From: Paenibacillus oryzisoli
Lineage (GTDB): Bacteria > Bacillota > Bacilli > Paenibacillales > NBRC-103111
Assembly: GCF_001653565.1 (NCBI RefSeq)
Contig: NZ_LYPB01000070.1
Coordinates: forward strand, 27,893-91,892
Reading direction: 5' to 3'
DNA length: 64,000 bases
How positions within the stretch are numbered: the first letter of the stretch is position 1; every line of letters begins with the position of its first letter. Made by a program: the position numbers and the translations under genes. The notes below the pieces were generated by a model, which worked only from the letters and a program-made list of their open reading frames with translations, had not been told where the DNA came from and made no database searches. Shown in pieces: positions 26,401-34,683 of the stretch.

Positions 26401-27650
26401 TAAACTGGTATACACAAAATGGTGGAACAGCGGCCTTCGTCAAGACAACGTTGGATGGGTTAACGGTAGGTAAATTCTCGCAAACACCGACTGCGGTTAA
26501 TTCATTTGCTAAATTTCAGCCATGGCATGATTCTGTTGATTTATCTGGATACCGTTATCTTAATTTCAAAGTTAAGAACCCAAGCTATGCTAATTTAAAG
26601 ATGAAAATCGAATTAAATGACGGTACGCGTACCTATAACTTGTCCGGTGGTTATATTACAGTTCCGACTACATGGACAGATCTAGCCTATAATCTAGATA
26701 CGTTATCTCCAGCCGTGAGCAAAAAGAAAGTGACATTGTCCATCTGGTTGAACCAAACTGCTGTTGGTTACGGTGAAATGTTCATGGACGAGATTAAAGC
26801 AACAAACGTAGCTAGTGGAACGGCACCGACCCTGAGTGCGATTAGTGTTGATAAAGCTTCGGGTGATGCAACAACGGACTTCACGTTCAATACAACGTAC
26901 ACGGATGTGCAGAATGAGAAACCATTTTCCATGGAGCTCATCTTGGATGGGATTGTTCGTCAAATGGTAGCTGTAGATCCTGCAGATGTAACTTACAGTG
27001 ACGGCAAAGCTTACAAGTATACGACGAAGCTGCCTGTCGGTATTCATTCTTACTACTTCCATACAACGGATACAACCTCCAATGCAGTAAGCAGCGCTGT
27101 ACAGTCGGGTCCAAGCGTGACACAACAATTACTTCTTAGTGATTTCAATAATGGTCTTGCAACAGGTTGGACCCCTACGAGTGGAACTTGGTCGGTTCAA
27201 TCCTCGCAATACAGCGGTCAAGCAGGAAGTTCAAACAGCTACTCCATCGCTGGTGAGTCGACTTGGACCGACTACACATTGGAAGCGAAAGTCAGTGTAA
27301 CCAACAACACGAGTGGCAATAAGGATGCGGGGCTCATAGCTCGGTACACGGATGCCAATAACTATTACATGCTCTACTTGAAAAATAATGATCATGCCAG
27401 TAGTCGGAAAATGGAACTGGTGAAATCAGTTGCTGGCGTCAAAACGACATTAGGCTACACAAGCCCAAGTATTGTTGCTGACACGTTCTATACCTACAAA
27501 ATCGTCTTAAATGGCAGCAATATCTCGGTGTACAAAGATGGTGTGCTTCAAATCAGTGCGGTAGATACTTCCTTTACTAGTGGGAAGATCGGTGCGCGTA
27601 CGTATGCGAATACGAAGGCCTATTTTGATGATGTTTCGGTAACAAGATAG
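23424..27650 (+). CDS. Secreted multidomain GH9 glucanase (xanthanase-like)
   Basis: A 1408-residue secreted enzyme. ATG 23424 is chosen because AGGAGG lies 8 bases upstream, and it gives a normal signal peptide (basic start, hydrophobic core, ITSA-A cleavage near residue 38). Order: CBM-like module (about 45-190), Ig-like module (200-290), CelD_N-like Ig domain (VSQAGYNAGG..., 310-390), GH9 (alpha/alpha)6 catalytic domain (about 395-855) with GSWYDAGDYGKYAG holding the catalytic Asp pair and a C-terminal RYNEFSISIQAGLLY block holding the acid Glu; then an Ig-like module, a second copy of the CBM-like plus Ig-like pair (about 960-1225), and a beta-sandwich end domain shared with the PL8 lyase. 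GH9 enzymes of this size in Paenibacillus cut the cellulose backbone of xanthan. A terminator follows. Confidence 0.88.
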   Translation: MSSTTRMKGRSRRFWCMCLGLILALNTLLISPSITSAAVTPLPGPNNPLLYDDFNGGGLFKQNWTNWFNQAGGTGTYSKTTVDSRQVGLFTQTPTSSSSWAKFQPMNETVDLTGYRYLNVTMKNPGYANSLIRIVVGDGTTNYNLTAGWVAIPTTWTTSQFDLNALTPALNKKTARFEIWLRQSGGTYGETLIDDIFASTDNSGTAPTLTGTMTANSASGYNQNTSFTFKATYTDVDNEKPFAMQLVVDDTLYDMREEDNADTTYSNGKNYYFITKLPVGSHTYYFRTTDLTSNPVSTTVQNQPVVTNTAQVIDVTVSQAGYNAGGFKNAKVTAELALTDLSYVVKNGATVVATGNMTYDGFFWNKHVYSIDFSSITASGTNYTVVSNSISSFPFAIQPNIWTNYKDEMTAFYRILRASVATSDAYPAGYSSVAPSANIYHPAGHLDDASSADGLTHYDLTGSWYDAGDYGKYAGNQWVGSEIALAYIRHADAASSKFDNDSNGVPDLVDEAVFGSEYLVKFANQLGGEMYDLKNNAGSFIHPAKTTDNINGTADDRKLSGLGVGGSAKAAGTLAATARAIRTAITKGDIAPAKVTALTTFANNCEVAAVTFYNYVVANPNGPIGSYGTRGGIPNSKLLADVELYLLTNNVAYKNAATANINTLVFADLASTNYWDMRPMSLAEFYPVADTATKAHIQSLLKQQVDYFLSSIDDTPYSVLNQFKNFGVNEPHASYLGDMMRYYELFQDPAALRAVEKGMYWIFGENPWNISWVSGIGSDFVTYPHTRFDEGSNSKLGSGVVFPGAMVSGPNMKDTKDKLSVSPWYQDRSLYEDDTNQWRYNEFSISIQAGLLYTIMGLSANSTASSTGGVTPTTLPVTSPTIGDYVRGNVTVFSGSTTGLSNLEYSSTGTSGTFLPMTASGSVYAGTVDESASAAYSNKRVDIRGTDATGRESYSSTHYTVAAPLPDPSTPLIYDDFGGGGIWGSVGGNGEWVNWYTQNGGTAAFVKTTLDGLTVGKFSQTPTAVNSFAKFQPWHDSVDLSGYRYLNFKVKNPSYANLKMKIELNDGTRTYNLSGGYITVPTTWTDLAYNLDTLSPAVSKKKVTLSIWLNQTAVGYGEMFMDEIKATNVASGTAPTLSAISVDKASGDATTDFTFNTTYTDVQNEKPFSMELILDGIVRQMVAVDPADVTYSDGKAYKYTTKLPVGIHSYYFHTTDTTSNAVSSAVQSGPSVTQQLLLSDFNNGLATGWTPTSGTWSVQSSQYSGQAGSSNSYSIAGESTWTDYTLEAKVSVTNNTSGNKDAGLIARYTDANNYYMLYLKNNDHASSRKMELVKSVAGVKTTLGYTSPSIVADTFYTYKIVLNGSNISVYKDGVLQISAVDTSFTSGKIGARTYANTKAYFDDVSVTR

Positions 27651-27657
27651 TAAATGC

Positions 27658-27690
27658 AAAGAACTTCCAGTTCATGACTGGAAGTTCTTT
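27658..27690 (+). terminator. Terminator after GH9 gene
   Basis: A perfect 14-bp stem (27658-27671 / 27677-27690) with a 5-base loop, ending in TTTT. The core AACTTCCAGT recurs in the terminator after the PL8 gene. Confidence 0.88.
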
Positions 27691-27783
27691 TAAAGAAGGT
27701 GTGCTACGAAAGTGTGCTTTGTCCTTTTCCGATCACCAAAGGAATGACACCAATATGACATTAATCAATTGGAGGCTAATGGA

Positions 27784-30700
27784 ATGCGGATTGAATCGTT
27801 CAATAGATTGATAATTTTTAGTTTAGCACTGATAGTTGCTTTTGGATCGCTGCTTTTACCGGTAGATACGAAGAAAGCCTATGCATCCGACGAATTTGAT
27901 GTGTTAAGGGAGAAGTACGTGGACATGTTATTAGGTCCGTCGACGTATTCACTAACCGATGTTGATATTGCGGCGCGTATCGACGAGATTACAGATACAG
28001 CGCAGGAGCTTTGGGATACGATGCTTACGGACGTAAATCGGACTAAACTTTGGAACTATTACGCGATAGGCAGTAATTACCCAGAGAACACGATGTATAC
28101 CTATCAGTTTCTAGCCGATATGGCCAAGGCATACCGAACATACGGCTCGCCCCTCATGGGAGACCCAGACTTGAAGGCGGCGATTATCGACGGTTTGGAT
28201 TGGATGCATGGCCACATTTATTATGCCGGCGCTTCGACTTACGGTAAGAACTGGTGGTATTTTGAAATAGGCGACCCACTTGCGCTGAATGAGCTTGTAG
28301 CACTTATGTATGATGATTTAACACAGACGCAAATTGATGAGAATGTGGCAGCTGTGAACTATTTCCAGAATGATATCGACATGACCGGGGCTAATCGGAT
28401 GTGGGAAGTCCGAGTGTGTGCGATCGCAGCCATTCTTGGGAAAAATAATGTTCCAGCGGGTACTACACTCGCCGATGCTCGTGACGGCATGAGTGCCTTT
28501 CTTCCTTATGTCACGAAAGGCGATGGTTTCTATATAGACGGTTCGTTTATTCAGCATACGGATATCGCATATGCAGGCGGATACGGTGCAAGCTTGATTT
28601 CAAGTCTAGCCGAAATTATGTATCTGCTCGACGGATCCTCTTGGGAAGTTGCTGATCCTAACTTTGCGAACGTTTATAAGTGGATCTATGAATCCTTTGA
28701 GCCATTGATTTACAAAGGGAATTTCATGGATACGGTTCGCGGCAGGGAAATATCCAGATACTATGAAGAGGATAATGTCTCGAGCGGTAATGTTATCAGC
28801 GCGCTTATCCAACTAGCTTATATAGCTTCTAGCACGGATGCCGCTGCCTTTAGGAGCATGGTCAAAAGCTGGCTGCAGGCAGATCCAGCCCAAACTTATT
28901 TGAAAGACGCAAACATGTGGCTGCTCATAGAAGCAAAAAGTATTTTGAATAATTCAAGCATTTTACCGCGGGCTGAGCAGATTACTTACAAGCAATACGC
29001 GAGCATGGATCGTGTCGTACAGTTGAGACCAGGTTACGGGTTCAATATAGGGATGTTCTCGGATCGCATGAAAAACTATGAGGCACTCAACAGCGAGCCT
29101 AACAACATTTGGTACGTTTCTTCTGGGATGACTACGCTCTATAATAACGATGTGACTCAATTCAACGACAACTTCTGGCCGACTGTGAACAACTACCGGT
29201 TGCCGGGAACGACCGTACTTAGCGGCGTTGGCCAAGAAGCCAACCAAAGAGGCGTGCACGCATTTGCCGGTGGAACGGACATATTGGGACTTTACGGCGT
29301 AACAGGCATGCAGTTTCAGTCAACGCTTCACGAGAAGAACTCTATAGTAGATTTAACATTGAAGGCCAAAAAATCGTGGTTCATGTTCGACGATGAAATC
29401 GTGGCGCTGGGTTCCGATATTAACAGTACAGACGGCGTTACGACGGAGACAATCATCGAAAACCGGAAGATCAATTCTGCTGGAAATAATGCCCTTACCG
29501 TGAATGGTACTACCAAATCTACTTCTCTCGGGTTGGCGGAGACCATGACAGGTACGAACTATATACATCTAGGCGGTAACGTGTCCGGTTCGGACATCGG
29601 TTACTACTTCCCAGGAGGCGCGACGATCAAGGGACTTCGAGAAGCGAGAATAGGCAGTTGGAATGACATCAATGGGAATGATGCTCCGACGACCGATTAC
29701 ACGCGCAATTACATGAACCTTTGGTTCGATCATGGGGTGAACCCAACGAACGGAACGTATTCCTACGTCCTGCTTCCGAATAAAACGAGCACACAAGTGG
29801 CAAGTTACGCGGCATCGCCGAATATTACCATTCTGGAGAATTCAAACCAGGCGCAGGCTGTTAAGGAAACGGGACTGGGCATTACCGGCATTAACTTCTG
29901 GCAGGACGCGCGGAAGACGGTAGGCGGAGTAACGTCTGATTCCAAATCGTCGGTTATGACGCGGGAAACCGCGAGCGATTTCGAAGTATCGGTATCGGAC
30001 CCGACGCAAGATAACACTGGCCACATCTATATCGAAGTCGCAAAATCCGCGAAAAACCTCATTTCGAAGGATGATGCGGTAACGATCTTACAATATAGCC
30101 CGACGCTCAAATTCAAGGTGAACGTAAAAGACTCAGCAGGCAAAGCGTACAAGGTGAAATTCGGCTTGACGGGTACGCAGACGGCCAATCCGGCTCCGAT
30201 CCCAATGCCTAACCTTTATGAAGCGGAGACGCTGCCCATTCATTTGATGACAGATGGTATTAACGTCTATAATGACGCGAGTGCGAGTGGAGGTAAGAAG
30301 CTTGGCTTTATTACTTCGGCTGCAGGCGACTTTACGGAATTCAGCGTGGATGTGCCGCAAGCAGGTACTTATGACGTACTGGGCCGCATCATGAAGGCGA
30401 GTAATAATAGTATCATTCAGCTTTCGATCAATGGCGTGAACATTGGACCGACGTATGATACATATTGGAATACGTCGGAGACGTATAAAGATCTTAAATT
30501 TGGCACGTACACATTCAGCTATCCTGCCAGTTACTTGTTCCGTATCACCACAACGGGCAAGAACGCTAGCGCGACGGGATACCGCCTGATCATGGACTAC
30601 TTCACACTGACACCGCCGCCAGCCGATGGTTCGATAACAGTGGACAACACGGATTTCGGCTTCTTTACGGATTCAGCATGGGCGGCTAAGAGCACGCCGG

Positions 30701-31575
30701 CCACTAACTATTATGGTCCGAATTATCGGGAAGATGGCACGAGTGGAGCAGACACAACGAAGTGGGCAAAGTGGGTGCCTACAATTCCTGTGACGGGCAA
30801 TTATGATATTTACATGAGATGGCCAACAGGCACAACCAGACCAGACGCGGCTCCGCTCGAGATCACATATAGTGGCGGCATGGACACCTCCAAGACGGTA
30901 AACCAGCAAGTATATGGAGGCACTTGGCAGTTGATCGGCAATTATCTGCTGACAGCAGGCTCTGCCAACGAGGTGAAGCTATTAGCAACCGATGCGGGGA
31001 ATACATTTGCGGATGCTGTCAAGTTCGTCCCTACGTTTGCGGACACGCAACAATTGCTTCTTAGCGATTTCAACAACGGTCTTGCGACAGGTTGGACACC
31101 AACAAGCGGGACTTGGTCGGTGCAATCCTCACAGTACAGCGGGCAAGCAGGCAGTTCAAATAGCTTCTCCATCGCAGGGGAGTCCACTTGGACTGACTAT
31201 ACGTTGGAAGCGAAAGTTAGCGTAACTAGTAACACGAACGGCAATAAGGACGCGGGATTAGTTGCTCGCTATACGGATGCCAATAACCACTACTTGCTCT
31301 ATTTGAAAAATAATGATCATTCCAGCAGCCGGAAAATGGAACTTATCAAATCGGTCAATGGTGTTAAAACGGTATTAGGCTACGCGAGTCCAAGTATTGT
31401 GCCCGACACATTCTACACGTACAAAATCGTTCTAAATGGCAGCACGATCTTCGTCTATAAAGATGGTGCACTCCAATTTACTGCTGAAGATACTGCCTTT
31501 ACGAGCGGTAAGATCGGAGCGCGCACGTATGCGAGTACGAAGGCCTATTTTGATGATGTATCGGTAACTAGATAA
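27784..31575 (+). CDS. Secreted PL8 polysaccharide lyase (xanthan/hyaluronan lyase family)
   Basis: A 1263-residue secreted lyase that cleaves next to uronic acid by beta-elimination. ATG 27784 (GGAGG 8 bases upstream) gives a signal peptide cleaved near AYAS. The alpha/alpha toroid (about 35-400) carries the family's catalytic set: Asn in KNWWYFEIGDP, His and Tyr in QHTDIAYAGGYG, Arg in RGREISR. Next come the PL8 beta domains (about 405-790), a CBM6/35-like module (LYEAETLPI..., about 805-940), a golvesin-C-like domain (VDNTDFGFF...ADAVKFVP, about 950-1085) and an end module shared with the GH9 enzyme. With GH9, GH88 and GH38 nearby, xanthan is the most likely substrate; hyaluronan or chondroitin remain possible. 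Confidence 0.9.
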   Translation: MRIESFNRLIIFSLALIVAFGSLLLPVDTKKAYASDEFDVLREKYVDMLLGPSTYSLTDVDIAARIDEITDTAQELWDTMLTDVNRTKLWNYYAIGSNYPENTMYTYQFLADMAKAYRTYGSPLMGDPDLKAAIIDGLDWMHGHIYYAGASTYGKNWWYFEIGDPLALNELVALMYDDLTQTQIDENVAAVNYFQNDIDMTGANRMWEVRVCAIAAILGKNNVPAGTTLADARDGMSAFLPYVTKGDGFYIDGSFIQHTDIAYAGGYGASLISSLAEIMYLLDGSSWEVADPNFANVYKWIYESFEPLIYKGNFMDTVRGREISRYYEEDNVSSGNVISALIQLAYIASSTDAAAFRSMVKSWLQADPAQTYLKDANMWLLIEAKSILNNSSILPRAEQITYKQYASMDRVVQLRPGYGFNIGMFSDRMKNYEALNSEPNNIWYVSSGMTTLYNNDVTQFNDNFWPTVNNYRLPGTTVLSGVGQEANQRGVHAFAGGTDILGLYGVTGMQFQSTLHEKNSIVDLTLKAKKSWFMFDDEIVALGSDINSTDGVTTETIIENRKINSAGNNALTVNGTTKSTSLGLAETMTGTNYIHLGGNVSGSDIGYYFPGGATIKGLREARIGSWNDINGNDAPTTDYTRNYMNLWFDHGVNPTNGTYSYVLLPNKTSTQVASYAASPNITILENSNQAQAVKETGLGITGINFWQDARKTVGGVTSDSKSSVMTRETASDFEVSVSDPTQDNTGHIYIEVAKSAKNLISKDDAVTILQYSPTLKFKVNVKDSAGKAYKVKFGLTGTQTANPAPIPMPNLYEAETLPIHLMTDGINVYNDASASGGKKLGFITSAAGDFTEFSVDVPQAGTYDVLGRIMKASNNSIIQLSINGVNIGPTYDTYWNTSETYKDLKFGTYTFSYPASYLFRITTTGKNASATGYRLIMDYFTLTPPPADGSITVDNTDFGFFTDSAWAAKSTPATNYYGPNYREDGTSGADTTKWAKWVPTIPVTGNYDIYMRWPTGTTRPDAAPLEITYSGGMDTSKTVNQQVYGGTWQLIGNYLLTAGSANEVKLLATDAGNTFADAVKFVPTFADTQQLLLSDFNNGLATGWTPTSGTWSVQSSQYSGQAGSSNSFSIAGESTWTDYTLEAKVSVTSNTNGNKDAGLVARYTDANNHYLLYLKNNDHSSSRKMELIKSVNGVKTVLGYASPSIVPDTFYTYKIVLNGSTIFVYKDGALQFTAEDTAFTSGKIGARTYASTKAYFDDVSVTR

Positions 31576-31580
31576 TAATC

Positions 31581-31617
31581 AAAAAAACTTCCAGTTATTT
31601 GAACTGGAAGTTTTTTT
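31581..31617 (+). terminator. Terminator after PL8 gene
   Basis: A perfect 16-bp stem (31581-31596 / 31602-31617) around a 5-base loop, ending in seven T. It may also serve the minus-strand MarR gene. The core sequence is the same as in the GH9 terminator. Confidence 0.9.
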
Positions 31618-31637
31618 GTTGTTAGGAAGGATGTACT

Positions 31638-32057
31638 TTAAAACGTATCATTAAACTTATTCAGCAGTTCACCGAACCTTTGTTGATCTTCCTCCGTCCA
31701 ATCTTGCAGATGTTTCGTTAAATATGCCAATCTGGCTTGCTTGTTCAAAGCTAATTCCTCTGTACCTGCATCCGTAAGCTGCATAGAGTAAGCTCGGCCA
31801 TCTTGTGGATCTGGAATTCGATAGAGATAGCCTTTTTGTTCCAGAGCAGCGGTCTGCCTGCTGATTGTCGAAATGTCGAGTTGGAACTCCTCGGCTAAAG
31901 CTTTCACGCCGGCGGATCCATGTGTCGAAATTTGATGGAGCAATAGGTAAGCAGCGCGATCCAAATTACCGACTTTTTTATTCGTGGTCGCAGCGATAAA
32001 ACGGCGAATGAAGATACCTAGTTCTGCTTCTATGATTTGAATGGCGTTTGTTGTCAT
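31638..32057 (-). CDS. MarR-family transcriptional regulator
   Basis: A 139-residue winged-helix regulator. The helix-turn-helix region AGVKALAEEFQLDISTISRQ is followed by the wing with RIPDPQDGRAYSMQLT, the MarR pattern with Asp-x-Arg; dimerisation helices lie at both ends. The target is unknown. The gene is transcribed divergently from the CBS-domain gene across about 208 bases, the normal place for a self- or neighbour-regulating operator, though no perfect palindrome was noticed there. Confidence 0.9.
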   Translation of the reverse strand: MTTNAIQIIEAELGIFIRRFIAATTNKKVGNLDRAAYLLLHQISTHGSAGVKALAEEFQLDISTISRQTAALEQKGYLYRIPDPQDGRAYSMQLTDAGTEELALNKQARLAYLTKHLQDWTEEDQQRFGELLNKFNDTF

Positions 32058-32265
32058 CCGATAAGACCCTCTTCGTTCTGTGTTTGAAATCGATCATGGT
32101 TGTTATCGTAACATATACCGGATTATTTGAATATCTTCCAGAGTAGGGCGATTAACAGCCACATTAGGATTGACTTCAACCGACATAGTTGTATAATGCA
32201 AGTATATAGTGTCATCATACATCTTGTTAGATTAGAAGGCAATAGCAGACGGGAGCGGGCACAAT

Positions 32266-32721
32266 TTGAAAGCTAAGGAAATTATGGTCAGTCAAGTGTA
32301 TAAAGTAAAAGAAAATGATACGGTTCGCGCAGTTATTGAGAAGTTCCTCATGCACCGGATCAGTGGACTTCCTATCGTGAATGATCGTAATGAAGTCGTT
32401 GCCTACATTAGTGATGGGGATATTATGCGCTACATTGGCAAGCACGATGATTATATATTTGGTACGTATCTCTACACGGCTGTGATCAAAGGCGACAATG
32501 ATGAGTTTCAAGATCGCGTGCGTAATTTGCTTCTTTTGAATGTGATGAAAATAGCACAGAAGAAAGTGATTGCGGTAGATGCTGAAGAGGACATTGAGCA
32601 GATCGCTGCTATTTTGGGGAAAAAACGCATAAAAAAGCTACCCGTGATCAGGAGAGGCGTTCTAGTAGGCATTATTAGCAGGGGAGATGTGATTCGGCAT
32701 TCCTTCCAGTCGCTTTTATAA
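32266..32721 (+). CDS. Twin CBS-domain protein
   Basis: A 151-residue protein made almost wholly of two CBS domains (MVSQVYKVKENDTVRAVIEK...LPIVNDRNEVVAYISDGDI and VIAVDAEEDIEQIAAILGKK...LPVIRRGVLVGIISRGDVI). Such stand-alone pairs bind adenine nucleotides and act as energy or ligand sensors. The start is TTG 32266 behind a purine-rich GGGAGCGGG. The next gene, an LtaS-family enzyme, begins 31 bases later, so they may be co-transcribed. The partner protein is unknown. Confidence 0.88.
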   Translation: MKAKEIMVSQVYKVKENDTVRAVIEKFLMHRISGLPIVNDRNEVVAYISDGDIMRYIGKHDDYIFGTYLYTAVIKGDNDEFQDRVRNLLLLNVMKIAQKKVIAVDAEEDIEQIAAILGKKRIKKLPVIRRGVLVGIISRGDVIRHSFQSLL

Positions 32722-32752
32722 CAAATGTTTGTAAATGAAAGGAGCTATCCTT

Positions 32753-34588
32753 ATGTTGGAACGGCTCAGGCATAGATTATTTTTATTTCCATTATTTATT
32801 GTGATCAAAATTTATGTAGCATGGATGATTTTATTTGAAACAGGCCCTTCAGCCAGAATACTTTTGACAGAAATCCCCGCAATCTTAATCACGTATTGCG
32901 TGGTTGAATATGTGGTGAAAAAACATAAACTCGCCTGGTATCTCGCGATTGATCTGATAATGACGATTTTGTTTTTTGCACTTGTTATTTATTACAAACA
33001 TTTCGGCGTTATTGCTACGTATCACGTCTTAACCCAAGCCAAGCAAGTTGGTGCTGTTAAGAAGAGCATTTTCTCGGTAATCGAACCCCAATATCTGTTG
33101 TTCTTCTTGGATATCGTGATTGTTGCTTTCTTTGCGTTCATGAAGCCCAAAACAAGAGAGTGGAAGCCGCTTAGCATGAAGATTGTGGCTAGTGTTGCTT
33201 GCTTCTCTCTCTTACTTTGTGCACTTAGTGTGATTCCTAACCGCAGTTCCTTCAATGAAAATGTGAAGGCGTCCAAAATGGGCATACTCAATTATGAAAT
33301 GTATAACCTGCTCTCTCCTAAGAAAGAAGAAATCATTAGCACGGATCAAATTACGCAGTCTGCTATTGACGAACTGAAGAATAAAGTTGCGGTTGAAGCA
33401 CCCCTCTTACAAGGGGCAGCACGCGGCAAGAATTTGATTATTATTCAAATGGAGTCCTTTCAGAACTTCCTCATTGGTTTGAACATTGATGGAACTGAAA
33501 TCACCCCCAACTTGAATCGGTTAGCGGGATCCAACTATTATTTCCCGAAATTTTATCAACAAATTGGTCAAGGGAACACGTCGGATGCCGAGTTTATCGT
33601 GAATACGTCGTATTACGTACCGCCTGATGGCGCGGCCACACAAGTGTATGGGAAGAAAGATTTACCCAGCCTTCCGAAGCTTCTTCAGAAGCAAGGCTAT
33701 ACCACGATGAATTTCCATACGAATGAAGTTGGATTCTGGAATCGGGATGATTTATATCAAGCCATTGGCTACGATCGATATTATGATAAGCAGTATTTCA
33801 AAGATGAGGATGCCTTCTTTTACGGCTCGTCCGATGAAGTGCTGTATCAGAAAACAGCGGCAGAATTAGCTTCGTTTCAAGCGCAGGGAACACCTTTTTA
33901 CGCACACGTTATTTCCATGAGCGCTCATAACCCGTTCACCATTCCGGAAGAAAAATATAAAATGACCCTGCCTGAGCGGTACGAAGGCACTTTCGTAGGT
34001 GATTATATACGTGCTGAGAATTATGCGGACTATGCACTTGGCTTATTTATCGAGGATTTGAAGAAACGAGGGATTTGGGAGAATAGTGTTGTTGTTCTCT
34101 ATGGTGATCATCGTGGACTACCCTTATTTTCATTAAAAACGGATGATAAACACTTATTGACGGAAATATTAGGTCATGAATATAGCGAAAAAGAACTCAT
34201 CAATATTCCTCTTATTATTGCAGCGGAAGGCGTCACCACACCGAAGGTGCAAAGTCAGCTCGGAGGTCAAATAGATATTCTACCTACGGTAGCTAATCTA
34301 CTAGGTGTACCTTTGACAGACTATCTACACTTTGGCCAGGATTTACTTAACCAAACGGCTTATAATTTATTACCACAACGTTACTACTTGCCAACGGGCT
34401 CATTTGTAAATAATGAAGAACTTTTCATGTCGGGTAAAGGTTTCGAGGATGGCAACTTCTATACACTTGCCGGTAATGCCAACGAACATCAATCCGCTAC
34501 GGAAGATGAATTTAATCATGCGTTGAAGCTTCTGCAATTATCCGATAGTTATGTATCTCAACTTCCAGATCGTGTGGAGCCTGAATAA
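32753..34588 (+). CDS. LtaS-family lipoteichoic acid synthase-like sulfatase-fold enzyme
   Basis: A 611-residue membrane enzyme: five N-terminal transmembrane helices (to about residue 165), then a large extracellular sulfatase-fold domain. The nucleophile threonine is in GQGNTSDAEF, the position used by LtaS to carry glycerol phosphate; YGDHRG near the end of the domain provides metal-binding Asp and His. LtaS family members polymerise or prime glycerol phosphate on lipid anchors. Bacilli often have several paralogues, so its exact role (synthase, primase or other phosphotransferase) is open. ATG 32753 is preferred over ATG 32735 because AAAGGAG lies between them, 8 bases from the former. 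Confidence 0.88.
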   Translation: MLERLRHRLFLFPLFIVIKIYVAWMILFETGPSARILLTEIPAILITYCVVEYVVKKHKLAWYLAIDLIMTILFFALVIYYKHFGVIATYHVLTQAKQVGAVKKSIFSVIEPQYLLFFLDIVIVAFFAFMKPKTREWKPLSMKIVASVACFSLLLCALSVIPNRSSFNENVKASKMGILNYEMYNLLSPKKEEIISTDQITQSAIDELKNKVAVEAPLLQGAARGKNLIIIQMESFQNFLIGLNIDGTEITPNLNRLAGSNYYFPKFYQQIGQGNTSDAEFIVNTSYYVPPDGAATQVYGKKDLPSLPKLLQKQGYTTMNFHTNEVGFWNRDDLYQAIGYDRYYDKQYFKDEDAFFYGSSDEVLYQKTAAELASFQAQGTPFYAHVISMSAHNPFTIPEEKYKMTLPERYEGTFVGDYIRAENYADYALGLFIEDLKKRGIWENSVVVLYGDHRGLPLFSLKTDDKHLLTEILGHEYSEKELINIPLIIAAEGVTTPKVQSQLGGQIDILPTVANLLGVPLTDYLHFGQDLLNQTAYNLLPQRYYLPTGSFVNNEELFMSGKGFEDGNFYTLAGNANEHQSATEDEFNHALKLLQLSDSYVSQLPDRVEPE

Positions 34589-34591
34589 AGG

Positions 34592-34622
34592 AAAAGCCTT
34601 GCGAGCATCGTAAGGTTTTTTT
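34592..34622 (+). terminator. Terminator after LtaS-like gene
   Basis: An AAAAGCCTTGCGA / TCGTAAGGTTTTT stem (with G-U pairs) and a 3-base loop, ending in a T run, immediately after the stop codon. Confidence 0.8.
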
Positions 34623-34683
34623 CATACGAGGAAAGATGAGATGGGGGTGAAAATGCCCCCCCTTTTTACGATAACACGAATGT

